Positions 20,630 through 29,991 of a stretch of DNA of 64,000 bases are shown here, piece after piece. How positions within the stretch are numbered: position 1 is the first letter of the stretch; the number at the start of each line of letters is the position of its first letter. The position numbers and the translations under genes are program-made. This DNA is from Bacillus swezeyi (GTDB lineage: Bacteria; Bacillota; Bacilli; Bacillales; Bacillaceae): contig NZ_MRBK01000006.1 in assembly GCF_001969815.1 (NCBI RefSeq), forward strand, positions 124,001-188,000, read 5' to 3'. Under the pieces are notes generated by a model. The model was not told the origin of the DNA. It saw only the letters and a list, made by a program, of their open reading frames with translations, and ran no database searches.

Positions 20630-20660
20630 GGTGAGCAGGACTTTGCTCACCTTCTTTGTT
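20630..20660 (+). terminator. intrinsic terminator after topA
   Basis: Perfect 8-bp stem (20630-20637 with 20644-20651), six-base loop, tail TTCTTTGTTGT. Moderate T content. Confidence 0.65.
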
Positions 20661-20704
20661 GTGTTAAAAGGACAATTCAATTCATAATATTAGGAGATGT
20701 AAAT

Positions 20705-22009
20705 ATGAATCAAACAGTTAATGTGATCGGTGCAGGACTTGCCGGAAGCGAAGCGGCATGGCAGCTGGCCAAACGCGGAATCAATGTCCGCTTATATGAA
20801 ATGAGGCCTGTCAAACAGACACCGGCGCACCATACGGATAAATTCGCAGAGCTTGTCTGCAGCAACTCGCTTCGCGCCAATTCTTTAACGAATGCTGTAG
20901 GTGTATTAAAGGAAGAGATGCGGATTTTGGACTCTGCGATTATCGATGCCGCTGATCAATGTTCAGTTCCTGCCGGCGGAGCGCTTGCCGTTGACAGGCA
21001 TGAATTCGCTGCAAATGTAACCGAAAAGGTCAAAAATCACCCGAATGTCACAGTCCTCAACGAAGAGGTGAAGGGCATTCCGGAAGGGCCGACAATCATC
21101 GCGACAGGCCCGCTTACTTCTGAATCTCTTTCTGAACAGCTGCGGCAGCTGACAGGCGAAGATTACCTGTATTTTTATGACGCCGCCGCACCGATTGTTG
21201 AAAAAGACAGCCTTGATATGAACAAAGTATATTTAAAATCCCGCTATGACAAAGGAGAGGCCGCCTATCTGAACTGTCCAATGACAGAAGAAGAGTTTGA
21301 CAGGTTCTATGACGCCCTTGTGTCGGCGGAAACCGTTCCATTGAAAGAGTTTGAAAAAGAGATCTTTTTTGAAGGATGCATGCCGATCGAAGTCATGGCC
21401 AAACGGGGCAAAAAAACGATGCTGTTCGGCCCGATGAAGCCGGTGGGGCTTGAAGATCCTAAAACGGATAAACGCCCTTATGCCGTCGTTCAGCTGAGAC
21501 AGGACGACGCTGCAGGGACGCTTTACAATATTGTCGGCTTTCAAACCCACCTCAAATGGGGCGATCAAAAAGAAGTGCTCCGTCTCATTCCCGGATTGGA
21601 ACAGGCTGAAATCGTCCGCTACGGGGTGATGCACAGAAATACGTTCATCAATTCGCCGAGTCTGTTAAACGCAACCTATCAGTTTAAAAAGCGTGACGAT
21701 CTGTTTTTCGCCGGACAGATGACAGGGGTTGAAGGCTATGTGGAATCAGCGGCTTCAGGGCTTGCCGCCGGCATCAATGCAGCTCGCCTTGTCCTGGGAA
21801 AAGAACCGGTCACATTCTCAAATGAGACGGCGATCGGCAGCATGGCCCATTACATTACGGAAACGAACAAGAAAAACTTTCAGCCGATGAATGCGAATTT
21901 TGGGCTTTTCAAGGAATTGGGGGTTAAAATCAAAAATAAGCAGGAGCGAAATGAACAGTACGCTTCGCGCGCATTAGAGACAATTCGAAATATTGCGAAA
22001 ACGCTATAG
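20705..22009 (+). CDS. trmFO: folate/FAD-dependent tRNA (uracil-54-C5)-methyltransferase TrmFO (Gid)
   Basis: Makes ribothymidine-54 in tRNA using methylenetetrahydrofolate and FADH2. 434 residues. N-terminal FAD-binding GAGLAGSE (9-16); CSNSLRANS motif with Cys52; later [16 protein letters not shown], typical of the GidA/TrmFO family. SD AGGAGAT. Encoded between topA and codV as in B. subtilis. Confidence 0.98.
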   Translation: MNQTVNVIGAGLAGSEAAWQLAKRGINVRLYEMRPVKQTPAHHTDKFAELVCSNSLRANSLTNAVGVLKEEMRILDSAIIDAADQCSVPAGGALAVDRHEFAANVTEKVKNHPNVTVLNEEVKGIPEGPTIIATGPLTSESLSEQLRQLTGEDYLYFYDAAAPIVEKDSLDMNKVYLKSRYDKGEAAYLNCPMTEEEFDRFYDALVSAETVPLKEFEKEIFFEGCMPIEVMAKRGKKTMLFGPMKPVGLEDPKTDKRPYAVVQLRQDDAAGTLYNIVGFQTHLKWGDQKEVLRLIPGLEQAEIVRYGVMHRNTFINSPSLLNATYQFKKRDDLFFAGQMTGVEGYVESAASGLAAGINAARLVLGKEPVTFSNETAIGSMAHYITETNKKNFQPMNANFGLFKELGVKIKNKQERNEQYASRALETIRNIAKTL

Positions 22010-22016
22010 TTATTCA

Positions 22017-22046
22017 TTGCCAGATCAACTTGTTATGTGATAACAT
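22017..22046 (+). promoter_or_regulatory. possible promoter and palindromic operator of codV-clpQY-codY
   Basis: -35-like TTGCCA (22017-22022), 18-base spacer, extended -10 TGA-TAACAT. The palindrome TGTTAT-GTG-ATAACA (22031-22045) covers the -10. It is in the 66-base gap before codV and is the only promoter candidate seen for this operon. Confidence 0.45.
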
Positions 22047-22075
22047 TTAAAAGCCCTTTTCGAAGAGGTGGAGTC

Positions 22076-22990
22076 ATGGCAAATGTTAAGAATTTTTTAA
22101 CTTTATTCATTGAATATTTACAAATAGAAAAGAATTATTCAAAATATACAATTGTGGGTTACATTTCTTCTATTGAAGAGTTTGAACTGTTTTTAAGCGT
22201 TCAGGGAATCAAGGGCTTTGAGGACGTGACCTATACGGACGTGAGAATTTTCTTGACGGAAGCTCATGAAAAAGGCCTCACTCGCAGAACGATCAGTAAA
22301 AAGCTTTCAGCTCTGCGAAGCTTCTATAAGTTTTTGTTAAGGGAAAACCTAGTAAAAGAAAACCCGTTTCTGCTTGTCAGTCTCCCGAAACAGGATAAAA
22401 GGATTCCGAAGTTTTTATATGAAAAGGAGCTTGAAGAATTGTTCGGGATGTCTGATCTGAACACTCCGCTTGGGCAAAGAAATCAGGCGCTGTTAGAGCT
22501 TCTTTATGCTACGGGCATGCGGGTGAGCGAACTTTGCAGTTTGAAGGAATCTGAGGTGGACCTGTTTTTAGATACGGCGCTGGTTCACGGGAAAGGCAAA
22601 AAGCAAAGATATGTTCCGTTCGGTTCTTTCGCCCGAGATGCTTTGGATCTATATTTTCAAAATGGAAGACGCATCCTTCTGGCAAAAGCAAAAGAGCCTG
22701 GGCCCTTTGTCTTTTTGAATCAAAGGGGCGGGCCTTTAACCCCGAGGGGGGTCCGTTATATTTTAGGAGAACTGGTCAAGAAGACTTCGGGTACATTACA
22801 TATACATCCGCACATGCTTCGCCATACATTTGCCACCCATTTATTAAATGAGGGGGCGGATCTCAGAAGCGTTCAGGAACTGCTTGGACATTCAAATCTT
22901 TCATCAACCCAAGTGTATACGCATGTATCTAAAGATATGCTCAGAAAGACATATATGTCTCATCACCCTCGGGCACATAAAGGGAAATAA
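22076..22990 (+). CDS. codV: site-specific tyrosine recombinase CodV (XerC homologue)
   Basis: With RipX (XerD; not in window) resolves chromosome dimers at dif. 304 residues from the ATG at 22076 (SD GAGGTGG); earlier in-frame starts lack an SD. N-terminal SAM-like core-binding domain (about 1-90), C-terminal catalytic domain with Arg in [24 protein letters not shown] and the Tyr nucleophile in YTHVS. First gene of the codV-clpQ-clpY-codY operon. No dif site was identified here. Confidence 0.97.
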   Translation: MANVKNFLTLFIEYLQIEKNYSKYTIVGYISSIEEFELFLSVQGIKGFEDVTYTDVRIFLTEAHEKGLTRRTISKKLSALRSFYKFLLRENLVKENPFLLVSLPKQDKRIPKFLYEKELEELFGMSDLNTPLGQRNQALLELLYATGMRVSELCSLKESEVDLFLDTALVHGKGKKQRYVPFGSFARDALDLYFQNGRRILLAKAKEPGPFVFLNQRGGPLTPRGVRYILGELVKKTSGTLHIHPHMLRHTFATHLLNEGADLRSVQELLGHSNLSSTQVYTHVSKDMLRKTYMSHHPRAHKGK

Positions 22991-23003
22991 AGGAGGTTCA
23001 TTT

Positions 23004-23549
23004 ATGTCATCTTTTCACGCAACAACGATATTTGCCGTCCGGCATAACGGAAAAAGCGCGATGGCGGGAGACGGCCAGGTCACCTTCGGCCAGGCTGTCG
23101 TCATGAAACATACGGCAAGAAAAGTCAGGAAGCTGTTTAACGGAAAAGTGATGGCCGGGTTTGCGGGCTCTGTTGCAGACGCTTTCACGCTTTTTGAAAA
23201 GTTCGAAGCAAAGCTGGAGGAGTACAACGGCAATTTGCAGCGGGCGGCTGTCGAGCTTGCGAAAGAGTGGCGCAGCGATAAAATTCTCCGAAAGCTTGAA
23301 GCGATGCTGATCGTCATGAATGCCGACAATCTTCTGCTCGTTTCAGGAACAGGGGAAGTGATTGAACCTGATGACGGCATATTGGCGATCGGCTCCGGAG
23401 GAAATTACGCCCTCGCTGCGGGAAGGGCGCTGAAACGTCATGCCGGTGAACAGCTTGAGGCTAAACAAATTGCAAGAGCTGCTCTTGAAACTGCGGGCGA
23501 AATCTGTGTGTATACGAACGATCAAATCATTGTAGAAGAACTTGAGTAG
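23004..23549 (+). CDS. clpQ: ClpQ (HslV/CodW), protease subunit of the ClpQY complex
   Basis: Proteasome-like peptidase ring powered by ClpY. 181 residues from the ATG at 23004 (SD AAAGGAGG), as in B. subtilis. The N-terminus is [10 protein letters not shown], one residue longer than the usual MTTI-type HslV, so after Met removal a serine is exposed. B. subtilis ClpQ is known to use an N-terminal Ser instead of Thr. [20 protein letters not shown] is the conserved C-terminal stretch. Confidence 0.97.
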   Translation: MSSFHATTIFAVRHNGKSAMAGDGQVTFGQAVVMKHTARKVRKLFNGKVMAGFAGSVADAFTLFEKFEAKLEEYNGNLQRAAVELAKEWRSDKILRKLEAMLIVMNADNLLLVSGTGEVIEPDDGILAIGSGGNYALAAGRALKRHAGEQLEAKQIARAALETAGEICVYTNDQIIVEELE

Positions 23550-23565
23550 AAAGGATATGAGGCAT

Positions 23566-24969
23566 ATGGAAAAAAAGCCGCTGACTCCGAAGCAGATTGT
23601 CGAACGGCTTGATCAGTACATCATCGGCCAGATCGAAGCGAAAAAAGCGGTTGCCGTTGCTTTAAGAAACCGCTATAGAAGAAGTCTTCTTGATGAAAAG
23701 CTGCGCGAAGAAATCGTTCCGAAAAACATACTCATGATGGGCCCGACGGGAGTGGGGAAAACCGAGATTGCAAGACGGATCGCAAAGCTCGTCGGAGCTC
23801 CGTTCGTGAAAATCGAAGCGACGAAATTCACGGAAGTCGGCTATGTAGGCAGAGATGTTGAATCAATGGTCAGAGATCTTGTTGAAACCTCTGTCCGCCT
23901 CGTCAAAGAAGAAAAAATGAACGAAGTAAAAGGCATCGCCGAAGAAAATGCAAATAAACGGCTTGTCCGCCTGCTCGTACCGGGAAGAAAAAAACAGTCG
24001 GGCGCAAAAAATCCCTTTGAAATGCTGTTTGGCGGAAATCAGGACCAGCAAAATGATGATGCGGAAAAACAAGAAGAAGCAGACATTGAAAATAACCGGA
24101 AACGGATCGCCCATCAGCTTGCCCTCGGCGAACTTGAAGACCATTATGTCACAGTCGAGGTTGAGGAACAGCAGCCATCGATGTTTGATATGCTTCAAGG
24201 CTCGGGTATGGAACAGATGGGCATGAACATGCAAGATGCGCTCAGCAGCCTGATGCCGAAAAAGAAAAAACCCCGCAAGCTTACTGTCAGAGAAGCGAGA
24301 AAGGTGCTGACAAATGAAGAAGCGGCAAAGCTGATCGATATGGATGAAGCCGCTCAGGAAGCTGTGCTGAGAGCTGAACAATCAGGCATCATCTTCATTG
24401 ATGAAATCGATAAAATCGCCAAAAAAAGCGGAGCATCTTCTTCAGCGGACGTCTCAAGAGAAGGCGTGCAGCGCGATATCCTGCCGATTGTCGAAGGCTC
24501 GACCGTTATGACGAAGTACGGCGCAGTCAAAACAGATCACATGCTTTTTATTGCGGCAGGCGCATTCCATATGGCAAAGCCGTCTGATTTAATTCCTGAG
24601 CTTCAGGGCCGTTTTCCGATCAGGGTTGAATTGAAAAAGCTGAGCATCGAAGATTTTGTGAAAATCTTAATTGAACCGGACAATGCTCTTCTTAAGCAGT
24701 ACAAAGCTTTATTGAAGACTGAAGGTATATCTCTTGAATTTTCTGACGATGCTATTCGTAAGATTGCAGAAGTGGCTTATCATGTGAACCAGGACACAGA
24801 CAACATCGGGGCGAGAAGGCTTCATACCATTCTGGAACGGCTTTTGGAAGAACTGTCATTCGAGGCTCCGGACGTGATGATGGAACAAGTCGTCATCACA
24901 CCGCAGTATGTGGAAGAAAAGCTAGGTTCGATCGCCAAGAATAAGGATTTAAGCCAGTTTATTTTATAA
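23566..24969 (+). CDS. clpY: ClpY (HslU), AAA+ ATPase of the ClpQY protease
   Basis: Unfolds substrates and gates ClpQ. 467 residues from the ATG at 23566 (SD AAAGGAT), matching B. subtilis; two earlier in-frame starts lack suitable SD spacing. Walker A GPTGVGKT (59-66), pore loop in [10 protein letters not shown]-domain about 110-240 (rich in Gln/Glu), Walker B IIFIDEID (about 275-282), C-terminal tail SQFIL that activates ClpQ. Confidence 0.98.
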   Translation: MEKKPLTPKQIVERLDQYIIGQIEAKKAVAVALRNRYRRSLLDEKLREEIVPKNILMMGPTGVGKTEIARRIAKLVGAPFVKIEATKFTEVGYVGRDVESMVRDLVETSVRLVKEEKMNEVKGIAEENANKRLVRLLVPGRKKQSGAKNPFEMLFGGNQDQQNDDAEKQEEADIENNRKRIAHQLALGELEDHYVTVEVEEQQPSMFDMLQGSGMEQMGMNMQDALSSLMPKKKKPRKLTVREARKVLTNEEAAKLIDMDEAAQEAVLRAEQSGIIFIDEIDKIAKKSGASSSADVSREGVQRDILPIVEGSTVMTKYGAVKTDHMLFIAAGAFHMAKPSDLIPELQGRFPIRVELKKLSIEDFVKILIEPDNALLKQYKALLKTEGISLEFSDDAIRKIAEVAYHVNQDTDNIGARRLHTILERLLEELSFEAPDVMMEQVVITPQYVEEKLGSIAKNKDLSQFIL

Positions 24970-25006
24970 ACAATTAAATATGAGTAATTTAGGAGGATCA
25001 TTTATT

Positions 25007-25786
25007 ATGGCTTTATTACAAAAAACAAGAAAGATTAATGCAATGCTGCAAAACGCGGCAGGGAAGCCGGTTAACTTCAAAGAAATGGCTGAAACGCTTC
25101 GCGATGTAATTGATTCGAACATTTTCGTCGTCAGCCGCAGAGGAAAGCTTCTCGGTTTCTCTATTAATCAGCAGATTGAAAATGACCGGATGAAGAAAAT
25201 GCTTGAAGAACGCCAATTTCCCGAAGATTATACGAAAAGCCTGTTCAACATTCCGGAAACATCATCTAACCTTGATATCAACAGCGAATATACGGCATTT
25301 CCTGTAGAAAACCGCGACCTTTTCCAAGCGGGGCTGACAACGGTTGTTCCGATTATTGGCGGTGGCGAGAGACTGGGAACTTTAATTCTTTCCCGTCTTC
25401 AAGCAAAATTTGAAGACGATGACCTCATTCTTGCTGAATATGGAGCAACAGTCGTCGGAATGGAGATTCTGAGGGAGAAAGCTGAGGAAATTGAAGAGGA
25501 AGCGCGGAGCAAAGCAGTCGTCCAAATGGCGATCAGCTCATTGTCATACAGTGAGCTTGAAGCGATCGAGCATATTTTTGAAGAGCTGGACGGAAATGAA
25601 GGTCTCCTCGTCGCAAGTAAAATTGCAGACCGCGTCGGCATTACGCGCTCGGTGATCGTTAACGCTCTGCGTAAATTGGAGAGCGCCGGTGTCATCGAAT
25701 CAAGATCGTTAGGGATGAAAGGCACGTATATCAAAGTCCTAAACAACAAATTCCTGATGGAATTAGAAAAGTTGAAATCTCATTAA
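25007..25786 (+). CDS. codY: global transcriptional regulator CodY
   Basis: Senses branched-chain amino acids and GTP; represses amino-acid synthesis, competence and motility genes in rich conditions. 259 residues from the ATG at 25007 (SD AGGAGG); the in-frame ATG at 24980 precedes the SD. N-terminal GAF domain binds isoleucine; C-terminal winged helix-turn-helix at about 203-240 ([20 protein letters not shown]). A terminator follows. A partial CodY box lies in the next promoter region, that of the fla/che operon, a known CodY target. Confidence 0.99.
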   Translation: MALLQKTRKINAMLQNAAGKPVNFKEMAETLRDVIDSNIFVVSRRGKLLGFSINQQIENDRMKKMLEERQFPEDYTKSLFNIPETSSNLDINSEYTAFPVENRDLFQAGLTTVVPIIGGGERLGTLILSRLQAKFEDDDLILAEYGATVVGMEILREKAEEIEEEARSKAVVQMAISSLSYSELEAIEHIFEELDGNEGLLVASKIADRVGITRSVIVNALRKLESAGVIESRSLGMKGTYIKVLNNKFLMELEKLKSH

Positions 25787-25794
25787 AGAAAGAC

Positions 25795-25828
25795 GCTGCA
25801 GAACGATATGTTCTGCAGCTTTTTTTTA
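25795..25828 (+). terminator. strong intrinsic terminator after codY
   Basis: Perfect 10-bp stem (25795-25804 with 25810-25819), five-base loop, run of nine Ts. Isolates codY from the fla/che operon. Confidence 0.95.
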
Positions 25829-25902
25829 TTTCATTTTTTAATTATACTATAGTAATTTTTTTCGCAGCTAAAACGCTATTAATGCTTATTCAAAGCGATG
25901 AA

Positions 25903-25931
25903 TTACCGAAATAAAGTTTTGTTAGTATAAT
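25903..25931 (+). promoter_or_regulatory. candidate sigma-A promoter of fla/che
   Basis: -35-like TTACCG (25903-25908), 17-base spacer, perfect -10 TATAAT (25926-25931). The second TATAAT (25970-25975) has no acceptable -35 at 16-18 bases; TTAACA at 25943-25948 is 21 bases away. Which one is used cannot be told from sequence. Confidence 0.5.
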
Positions 25932-25943
25932 TTTCAAGAAGTT
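25929..25943 (+). promoter_or_regulatory. partial CodY-binding motif
   Basis: AATTTTCAAGAAGTT matches the 15-base CodY consensus AATTTTCWGAAAATT with three mismatches, and overlaps the end of the -10 box at 25926-25931, a position suited to repression. Confidence 0.5.
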
Positions 25944-26045
25944 TAACATCTGTAACATTACATAGTCCTTATAATCTAGTACAAAAGACCTATTCGTAAA
26001 ATAGATATATATTACGATTTTTTTTTACGCTCAGATCATAGACTT

Positions 26046-26082
26046 TAAGCCTATTATTCCTTACAATAGGCTTATGGTTTTT
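26046..26082 (+). terminator. terminator-like hairpin in the fla/che leader
   Basis: Perfect 10-bp stem (26046-26055 with 26065-26074), nine-base loop, then TGGTTTTTAC. It lies after all candidate promoters and 55-60 bases before flgB. It could be a partial terminator or attenuator, or block upstream readthrough; its A/T-rich stem and five-T tail suggest leaky action. Confidence 0.5.
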
Positions 26083-26136
26083 ACAATTCTCGACAAGATT
26101 TTAAGACAGCTGGAAAAAGATTGGAGGTATTTGGTG

Positions 26137-26526
26137 GTGGATATATTTTCAGGAACAATACATAGACTAGAGGGAGCCTTGGGACAAGCGAATGTTAAGC
26201 AAAAAGTCATAACCAATAATCTCGCTAATGTAGATACACCGAACTATAAGGCGAAAAGAGTATCTTTCAAAAACGTGCTGAATGAGGAGTCCTCTCGCCT
26301 TAATGCTATAAAAACAGACTATAGACACATTGACTTTAAAAGCAATGAGTCAAATTATTCAGTCGTGTCGAGTAATCAGACATCATATCAGGAAAACGGA
26401 AATAATGTCGACATTGACAAGGAAATGAGCGACATGGCGAAAAACCAGATCCAATACCAAGCATTAGTCGAAAGAATGAGCGGAAAACTCAATTCACTCA
26501 AGAGTGCGATTACGGGAGGTAAATAA
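26137..26526 (+). CDS. flgB: flagellar basal-body rod protein FlgB
   Basis: Proximal rod subunit exported by the flagellar type III system. 129 residues from the GTG at 26137, chosen because SD GGAGG (26123-26127) is nine bases away and the length equals B. subtilis FlgB. GTG 26134, TTG 26131 and an ATG at 26074 are in-frame alternatives; the ATG lies in the leader hairpin. The rod-family motif VITNNLANVDTPNYKAKRV is present. The stop overlaps the flgC start by one base. First gene of the fla/che operon. Confidence 0.96.
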   Translation: MDIFSGTIHRLEGALGQANVKQKVITNNLANVDTPNYKAKRVSFKNVLNEESSRLNAIKTDYRHIDFKSNESNYSVVSSNQTSYQENGNNVDIDKEMSDMAKNQIQYQALVERMSGKLNSLKSAITGGK

Positions 26527-26978
26527 TGGGGGTATTCAATAGCATCAACATTTCAGCTTCAGCTCTGACTGCACAGCGGGTCAGAATGGATACCGTTTCT
26601 TCCAACTTGGCAAACATGGATACAACAAGAGCGAAACGAGTGGACGGAGAATGGCAGCCTTACAGAAGAAAGCTCGTATCGACAGCTCCGAAAGGCGAAT
26701 CCTTTTCATCCGTCCTTCAATCATCAATGAATGCCTCAAGCAGAATCGGTGAAGGGGTAAAGGTGACAAATATCAGCGAAGACGAAACACCGTTTAAACT
26801 CGTATATGATCCAACACATCCGGACGCCAACGAAGATGGCTATGTTCAGATGCCAAATGTCGATCCTCTAAAAGAGATGGTGGACTTAATGAGCAGCACA
26901 AGGTCTTATGAAGCGAACGTCACTGCGATGAACGCAACGAAAGGAATGCTCATGAAAGCTTTAGAAATCGGAAAGTAG
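26526..26978 (+). CDS. flgC: flagellar basal-body rod protein FlgC
   Basis: Rod subunit next to FlgB. 150 residues. N-terminal rod/hook motif SALTAQRVRMDTVSSNLANM and C-terminal heptads (EMVDLMSSTRSYEANVTAMN) mark the family. SD GGGAGGT lies within the last codons of flgB; TAATG overlap indicates coupling. Confidence 0.97.
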   Translation: MGVFNSINISASALTAQRVRMDTVSSNLANMDTTRAKRVDGEWQPYRRKLVSTAPKGESFSSVLQSSMNASSRIGEGVKVTNISEDETPFKLVYDPTHPDANEDGYVQMPNVDPLKEMVDLMSSTRSYEANVTAMNATKGMLMKALEIGK

Positions 26979-26991
26979 GGTGATGACACTG

Positions 26992-27309
26992 ATGATCAAC
27001 GGAATCTCTCCGTTTCAAGTACAATCCGCACAAGCGGGAACAAACGTAACAAGCCAAATCCATAACAAGCCGACCGGTTCTGAAAACCAAGTCAGCTTTT
27101 CAAACGTGCTGAAAGATTCTATCAATGCTTTAAACCAATCTCAAAATGAATCTGATAAACTGACAAACGCGCTTGCACTCGGTCAGGATGTCAATCTGGA
27201 CGAAGTCATGATCGCGTCTCAGAAGGCTAGTGTTACACTAACCGCAGCGACAGAGTTCCGCAACAAGGCGGTCGAAGCTTATCAGGAAATCATGAGAATG
27301 CAAATGTAG
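26992..27309 (+). CDS. fliE: hook-basal body protein FliE
   Basis: Joins the MS ring (FliF) to the rod. 105 residues from the ATG at 26992, beginning MINGISPFQVQ as in B. subtilis; the SD is AGGGTGA, so the in-frame GTG 26980 and ATG 26983 inside the SD were rejected. The C-terminus SVTLTAATEFRNKAVEAYQE is the conserved FliE motif. Confidence 0.96.
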   Translation: MINGISPFQVQSAQAGTNVTSQIHNKPTGSENQVSFSNVLKDSINALNQSQNESDKLTNALALGQDVNLDEVMIASQKASVTLTAATEFRNKAVEAYQEIMRMQM

Positions 27310-27359
27310 GAAAGGAGTCTGAAAGCGAAGAGAATTAGTGTAACTACCGGGGGAGTAAG

Positions 27360-28961
27360 ATGAATCGTACTTTATTGCAAATTAAAACGAAAATAACTGA
27401 TTTTTGGAAAAATCGATCTAAACTGCAGAAAACACTGATTGTCGGCGTTTTTGCTGCAGCGGTCATCCTGTCGATCATCATAGGTATTTTTGCCTCGTCA
27501 AATAAGATGGCGCCGCTATATAAGGATTTGTCAGCTGAAGAAACCGGCCAAATTAAACAAGTCCTCGATGAAAAAGGAATTCCTTCAGAAGTTGCAACCG
27601 ACGGTTCTGTCATCAAAGTTCCTGAAGAAAAAGTCGATACACTGAAAGTTGATCTGGCGGCAGAGGGCCTTCCGAAAAGCGGAAGCATCGATTACTCATT
27701 CTTTGGCGAAAACGCCGGTTTTGGTATGACGGACAACGAATTTGATGTTTTGAAAGTGAAAGCGACCCAAACCGAGCTTTCAAATCTCATAAAGGGCATC
27801 GAGGGCATTAAAGATTCAAAAGTCATGATCAACCTTCCGAAAGACTCCGTTTTTGTCGGGGAGGAAAAGCCGGAAGCTTCGGCTTCGATCGTGCTTCAAG
27901 TGAAGCCGGGCTATACGCTTGATCAGAATGAAATCAACGGCCTTTATCATCTCGTATCGAAAAGTGTGCCAAACCTTGATCCGAAAAACATCGTCATTAT
28001 GGACCAAAACTCCACATACTACGATCAAACTGGCAAAGAATCAGGCTCTTATGCGGACAGCTACTCTTCCCAGAGGGAAGTCAAGGCTCAAATCGAAAAG
28101 GACCTTCAAAGACAAGTTCAATCGATGCTGGGCACCATGATGGGACAGGATAAAGTGGTTGTATCCGTTACATCTGACATCGATTTTACAAAAGAAAACA
28201 GGACGGAAGACCTGGTCGAGCCCGTTGACAAAGAAAACATGGAAGGGATCACCGTCAGTGCAGAACGCGTCAGTGAAACCTATTCCGGACAGGGAGCACA
28301 AGCCGGAGGCATCAACGGAACAGGCGAAAATGATGTGACCAACTATGCCGAAGCAGAAGGCGAAAACGGCAACGGAGACTACGAAAAAAGCGAAGAAAGA
28401 ATTAATAACGAAGTCAACAGAATTCACAAAGAAATCGCTGAGAGCCCTTATAAAATCAGAGATTTGGGTGTTCAGGTCATGGTTGAACCGCCTGATGCCG
28501 ACAATCCGCAGTCACTCCCTGCCGAAAGGGAAGATGACATTAAGAAAATCCTCTCTACGATTGTTAAAACATCAATTGATAAAAACTATGAGGAAGAGCC
28601 TCTGACAGACGAAGATGTTGAAAACAAAATCGTTGTATCTGTTCAATCGTTTGACGGCAAGCAGACAATGGATCAAGAGGAAGAAACAGGCGGCATTCCG
28701 CTTTGGGCTTATATTGCAGGCGGAGCTCTACTGATTGCGCTGATCGGTTTCATCATCTGGCTGGCAAGAAGACGCAAAAATGCAGATGAAGAGTATGAGG
28801 AAGAATGGTATGAGGTGCCGCAGGAACCAATAAGGGTTGAAGATGTTAACAATGAAAAAGAGACGGAAGAAACTGTCAGACGAAAACAGCTTGAAAAAAT
28901 GGCGAAAGATAAGCCTGAAGAATTCGCTAAATTACTGCGCAGCTGGCTGACCGAGGATTAG
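27360..28961 (+). CDS. fliF: flagellar MS-ring protein FliF
   Basis: Inner-membrane ring that houses the export gate and mounts the switch. 533 residues. Two membrane segments: about 26-45 and 447-469. Between them lie the YscJ/FliF ring-building motifs (APLYKDLSAEETGQI onward). The acidic cytoplasmic tail (about 470-533, ending FAKLLRSWL) binds FliG. SD GGGGGAG. fliG follows after 13 bases. Confidence 0.98.
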   Translation: MNRTLLQIKTKITDFWKNRSKLQKTLIVGVFAAAVILSIIIGIFASSNKMAPLYKDLSAEETGQIKQVLDEKGIPSEVATDGSVIKVPEEKVDTLKVDLAAEGLPKSGSIDYSFFGENAGFGMTDNEFDVLKVKATQTELSNLIKGIEGIKDSKVMINLPKDSVFVGEEKPEASASIVLQVKPGYTLDQNEINGLYHLVSKSVPNLDPKNIVIMDQNSTYYDQTGKESGSYADSYSSQREVKAQIEKDLQRQVQSMLGTMMGQDKVVVSVTSDIDFTKENRTEDLVEPVDKENMEGITVSAERVSETYSGQGAQAGGINGTGENDVTNYAEAEGENGNGDYEKSEERINNEVNRIHKEIAESPYKIRDLGVQVMVEPPDADNPQSLPAEREDDIKKILSTIVKTSIDKNYEEEPLTDEDVENKIVVSVQSFDGKQTMDQEEETGGIPLWAYIAGGALLIALIGFIIWLARRRKNADEEYEEEWYEVPQEPIRVEDVNNEKETEETVRRKQLEKMAKDKPEEFAKLLRSWLTED

Positions 28962-28974
28962 GAGGAGTATTGAA

Positions 28975-29991
28975 ATGGCAAAATCGAAACAAGACAGGCT
29001 TACAGGCAAACAAAAAGCGGCCATTCTCATGATATCCTTAGGGCTCGATGTGTCAGCTTCGGTTTACAAGCATTTAACAGATGAAGAAATTGAAAGACTG
29101 ACCCTTGAAATATCAAATGTCAGATCTGTATCACCTGAGAAAAAAGATGATATCATCCAGGAATTTCATGAAACGGCTGTCGCTCAGGAATATATTTCAC
29201 AAGGCGGGATTCACTATGCAAAGCAGGTGCTTGATAAAGCGCTCGGTGAAGACAAAGCCGCCAACATTATCAACCGGCTTACATCATCTCTTCAAGTCAG
29301 GCCGTTTGATTTTGCCAGAAAAGCAGACCCTGAGCAGATCCTGAACTTTATCCAGCACGAGCATCCGCAAACCATTGCTCTGATTTTATCCTACTTAGAC
29401 CCTGTGCAGTCCGGGCAGATCTTATCTGAACTGAACCAGGACGTACAGGCTGAGGTTGCAAGGCGGATCGCTGTCATGGACAGGACATCACCGGAAATCA
29501 TCAATGAAGTCGAACAGATTTTAGAGCAGAAGCTCTCATCTACCTTCACTCAGGATTATACACAGACCGGCGGCATCGAAGCCGTTGTGGAAGTGTTAAA
29601 CGGAGTTGACAGAGGAACGGAGAAAACGATCCTTGATGCCCTTGAGATTCAGGATCCAGAGCTGGCCGATGAGATCAAGAAACGGATGTTTGTCTTTGAA
29701 GATATCGTGACACTTGACAACCGAGCCATTCAAAGGGTTATCCGCGACGTTGAAAACGATGACCTGCTGCTGTCCCTGAAGGTGGCCAGCGAAGAGGTCA
29801 AAGACATTGTCTTCAGCAACATGTCGCAGCGTATGGCTGAGACATTTAAGGAAGAAATGGAGTTTATGGGGCCTGTGCGTCTGCGTGATGTAGAAGAAGC
29901 TCAGTCAAGAATCGTCAGCGTCATCCGGAGACTTGAAGAAGCAGGTGAGATCGTCATCGCCAGAGGCGGAGGAGATGATATCATTGTCTAA
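28975..29991 (+). CDS. fliG: flagellar motor switch protein FliG
   Basis: Torque-generating rotor protein that contacts FliF, FliM and the stator MotA. 338 residues. Three armadillo-like domains; the middle EHPQTIALILSYL motif contacts FliM, and the C-terminal torque helix contains RAIQRVIRDVENDDLLLSLK. SD AGGAGG. The end contains the SD of fliH, which overlaps it. Confidence 0.98.
   Translation: MAKSKQDRLTGKQKAAILMISLGLDVSASVYKHLTDEEIERLTLEISNVRSVSPEKKDDIIQEFHETAVAQEYISQGGIHYAKQVLDKALGEDKAANIINRLTSSLQVRPFDFARKADPEQILNFIQHEHPQTIALILSYLDPVQSGQILSELNQDVQAEVARRIAVMDRTSPEIINEVEQILEQKLSSTFTQDYTQTGGIEAVVEVLNGVDRGTEKTILDALEIQDPELADEIKKRMFVFEDIVTLDNRAIQRVIRDVENDDLLLSLKVASEEVKDIVFSNMSQRMAETFKEEMEFMGPVRLRDVEEAQSRIVSVIRRLEEAGEIVIARGGGDDIIV

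Larger units (their letters stand above)
25829..26136 (+). promoter_or_regulatory. fla/che operon promoter and leader region
   Basis: The only long non-coding stretch in the window, about 310 bases of AT-rich DNA. It holds two perfect TATAAT boxes (25926-25931 and 25970-25975), a partial CodY box (25929-25943), a CCGAAAT at 25906-25912 resembling a SigD -10 (consensus CCGATAT) without a matching TAAA -35, and a hairpin at 26046-26074. In B. subtilis both SigA and SigD promoters, with SwrA/DegU and CodY control, act here. No protein-coding ORF with an SD was found. Confidence 0.7.

Noticed and set aside
22848-23003. 52-residue extension of clpQ overlapping codV
   Set aside because: Would abolish the N-terminal nucleophile that defines the protease; the SD at about 22991 clearly serves ATG 23004.
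25860-25920. SigD promoter in the fla/che region
   Set aside because: CCGAAAT at 25906 is near the -10 consensus but no TAAA lies 14-16 bases upstream; kept only as a remark.
26074-26136. N-terminal extension of flgB from ATG 26074
   Set aside because: The ATG is within the leader hairpin, has no SD, and would add 21 residues absent from FlgB; GTG 26137 has SD GGAGG and gives the family length.
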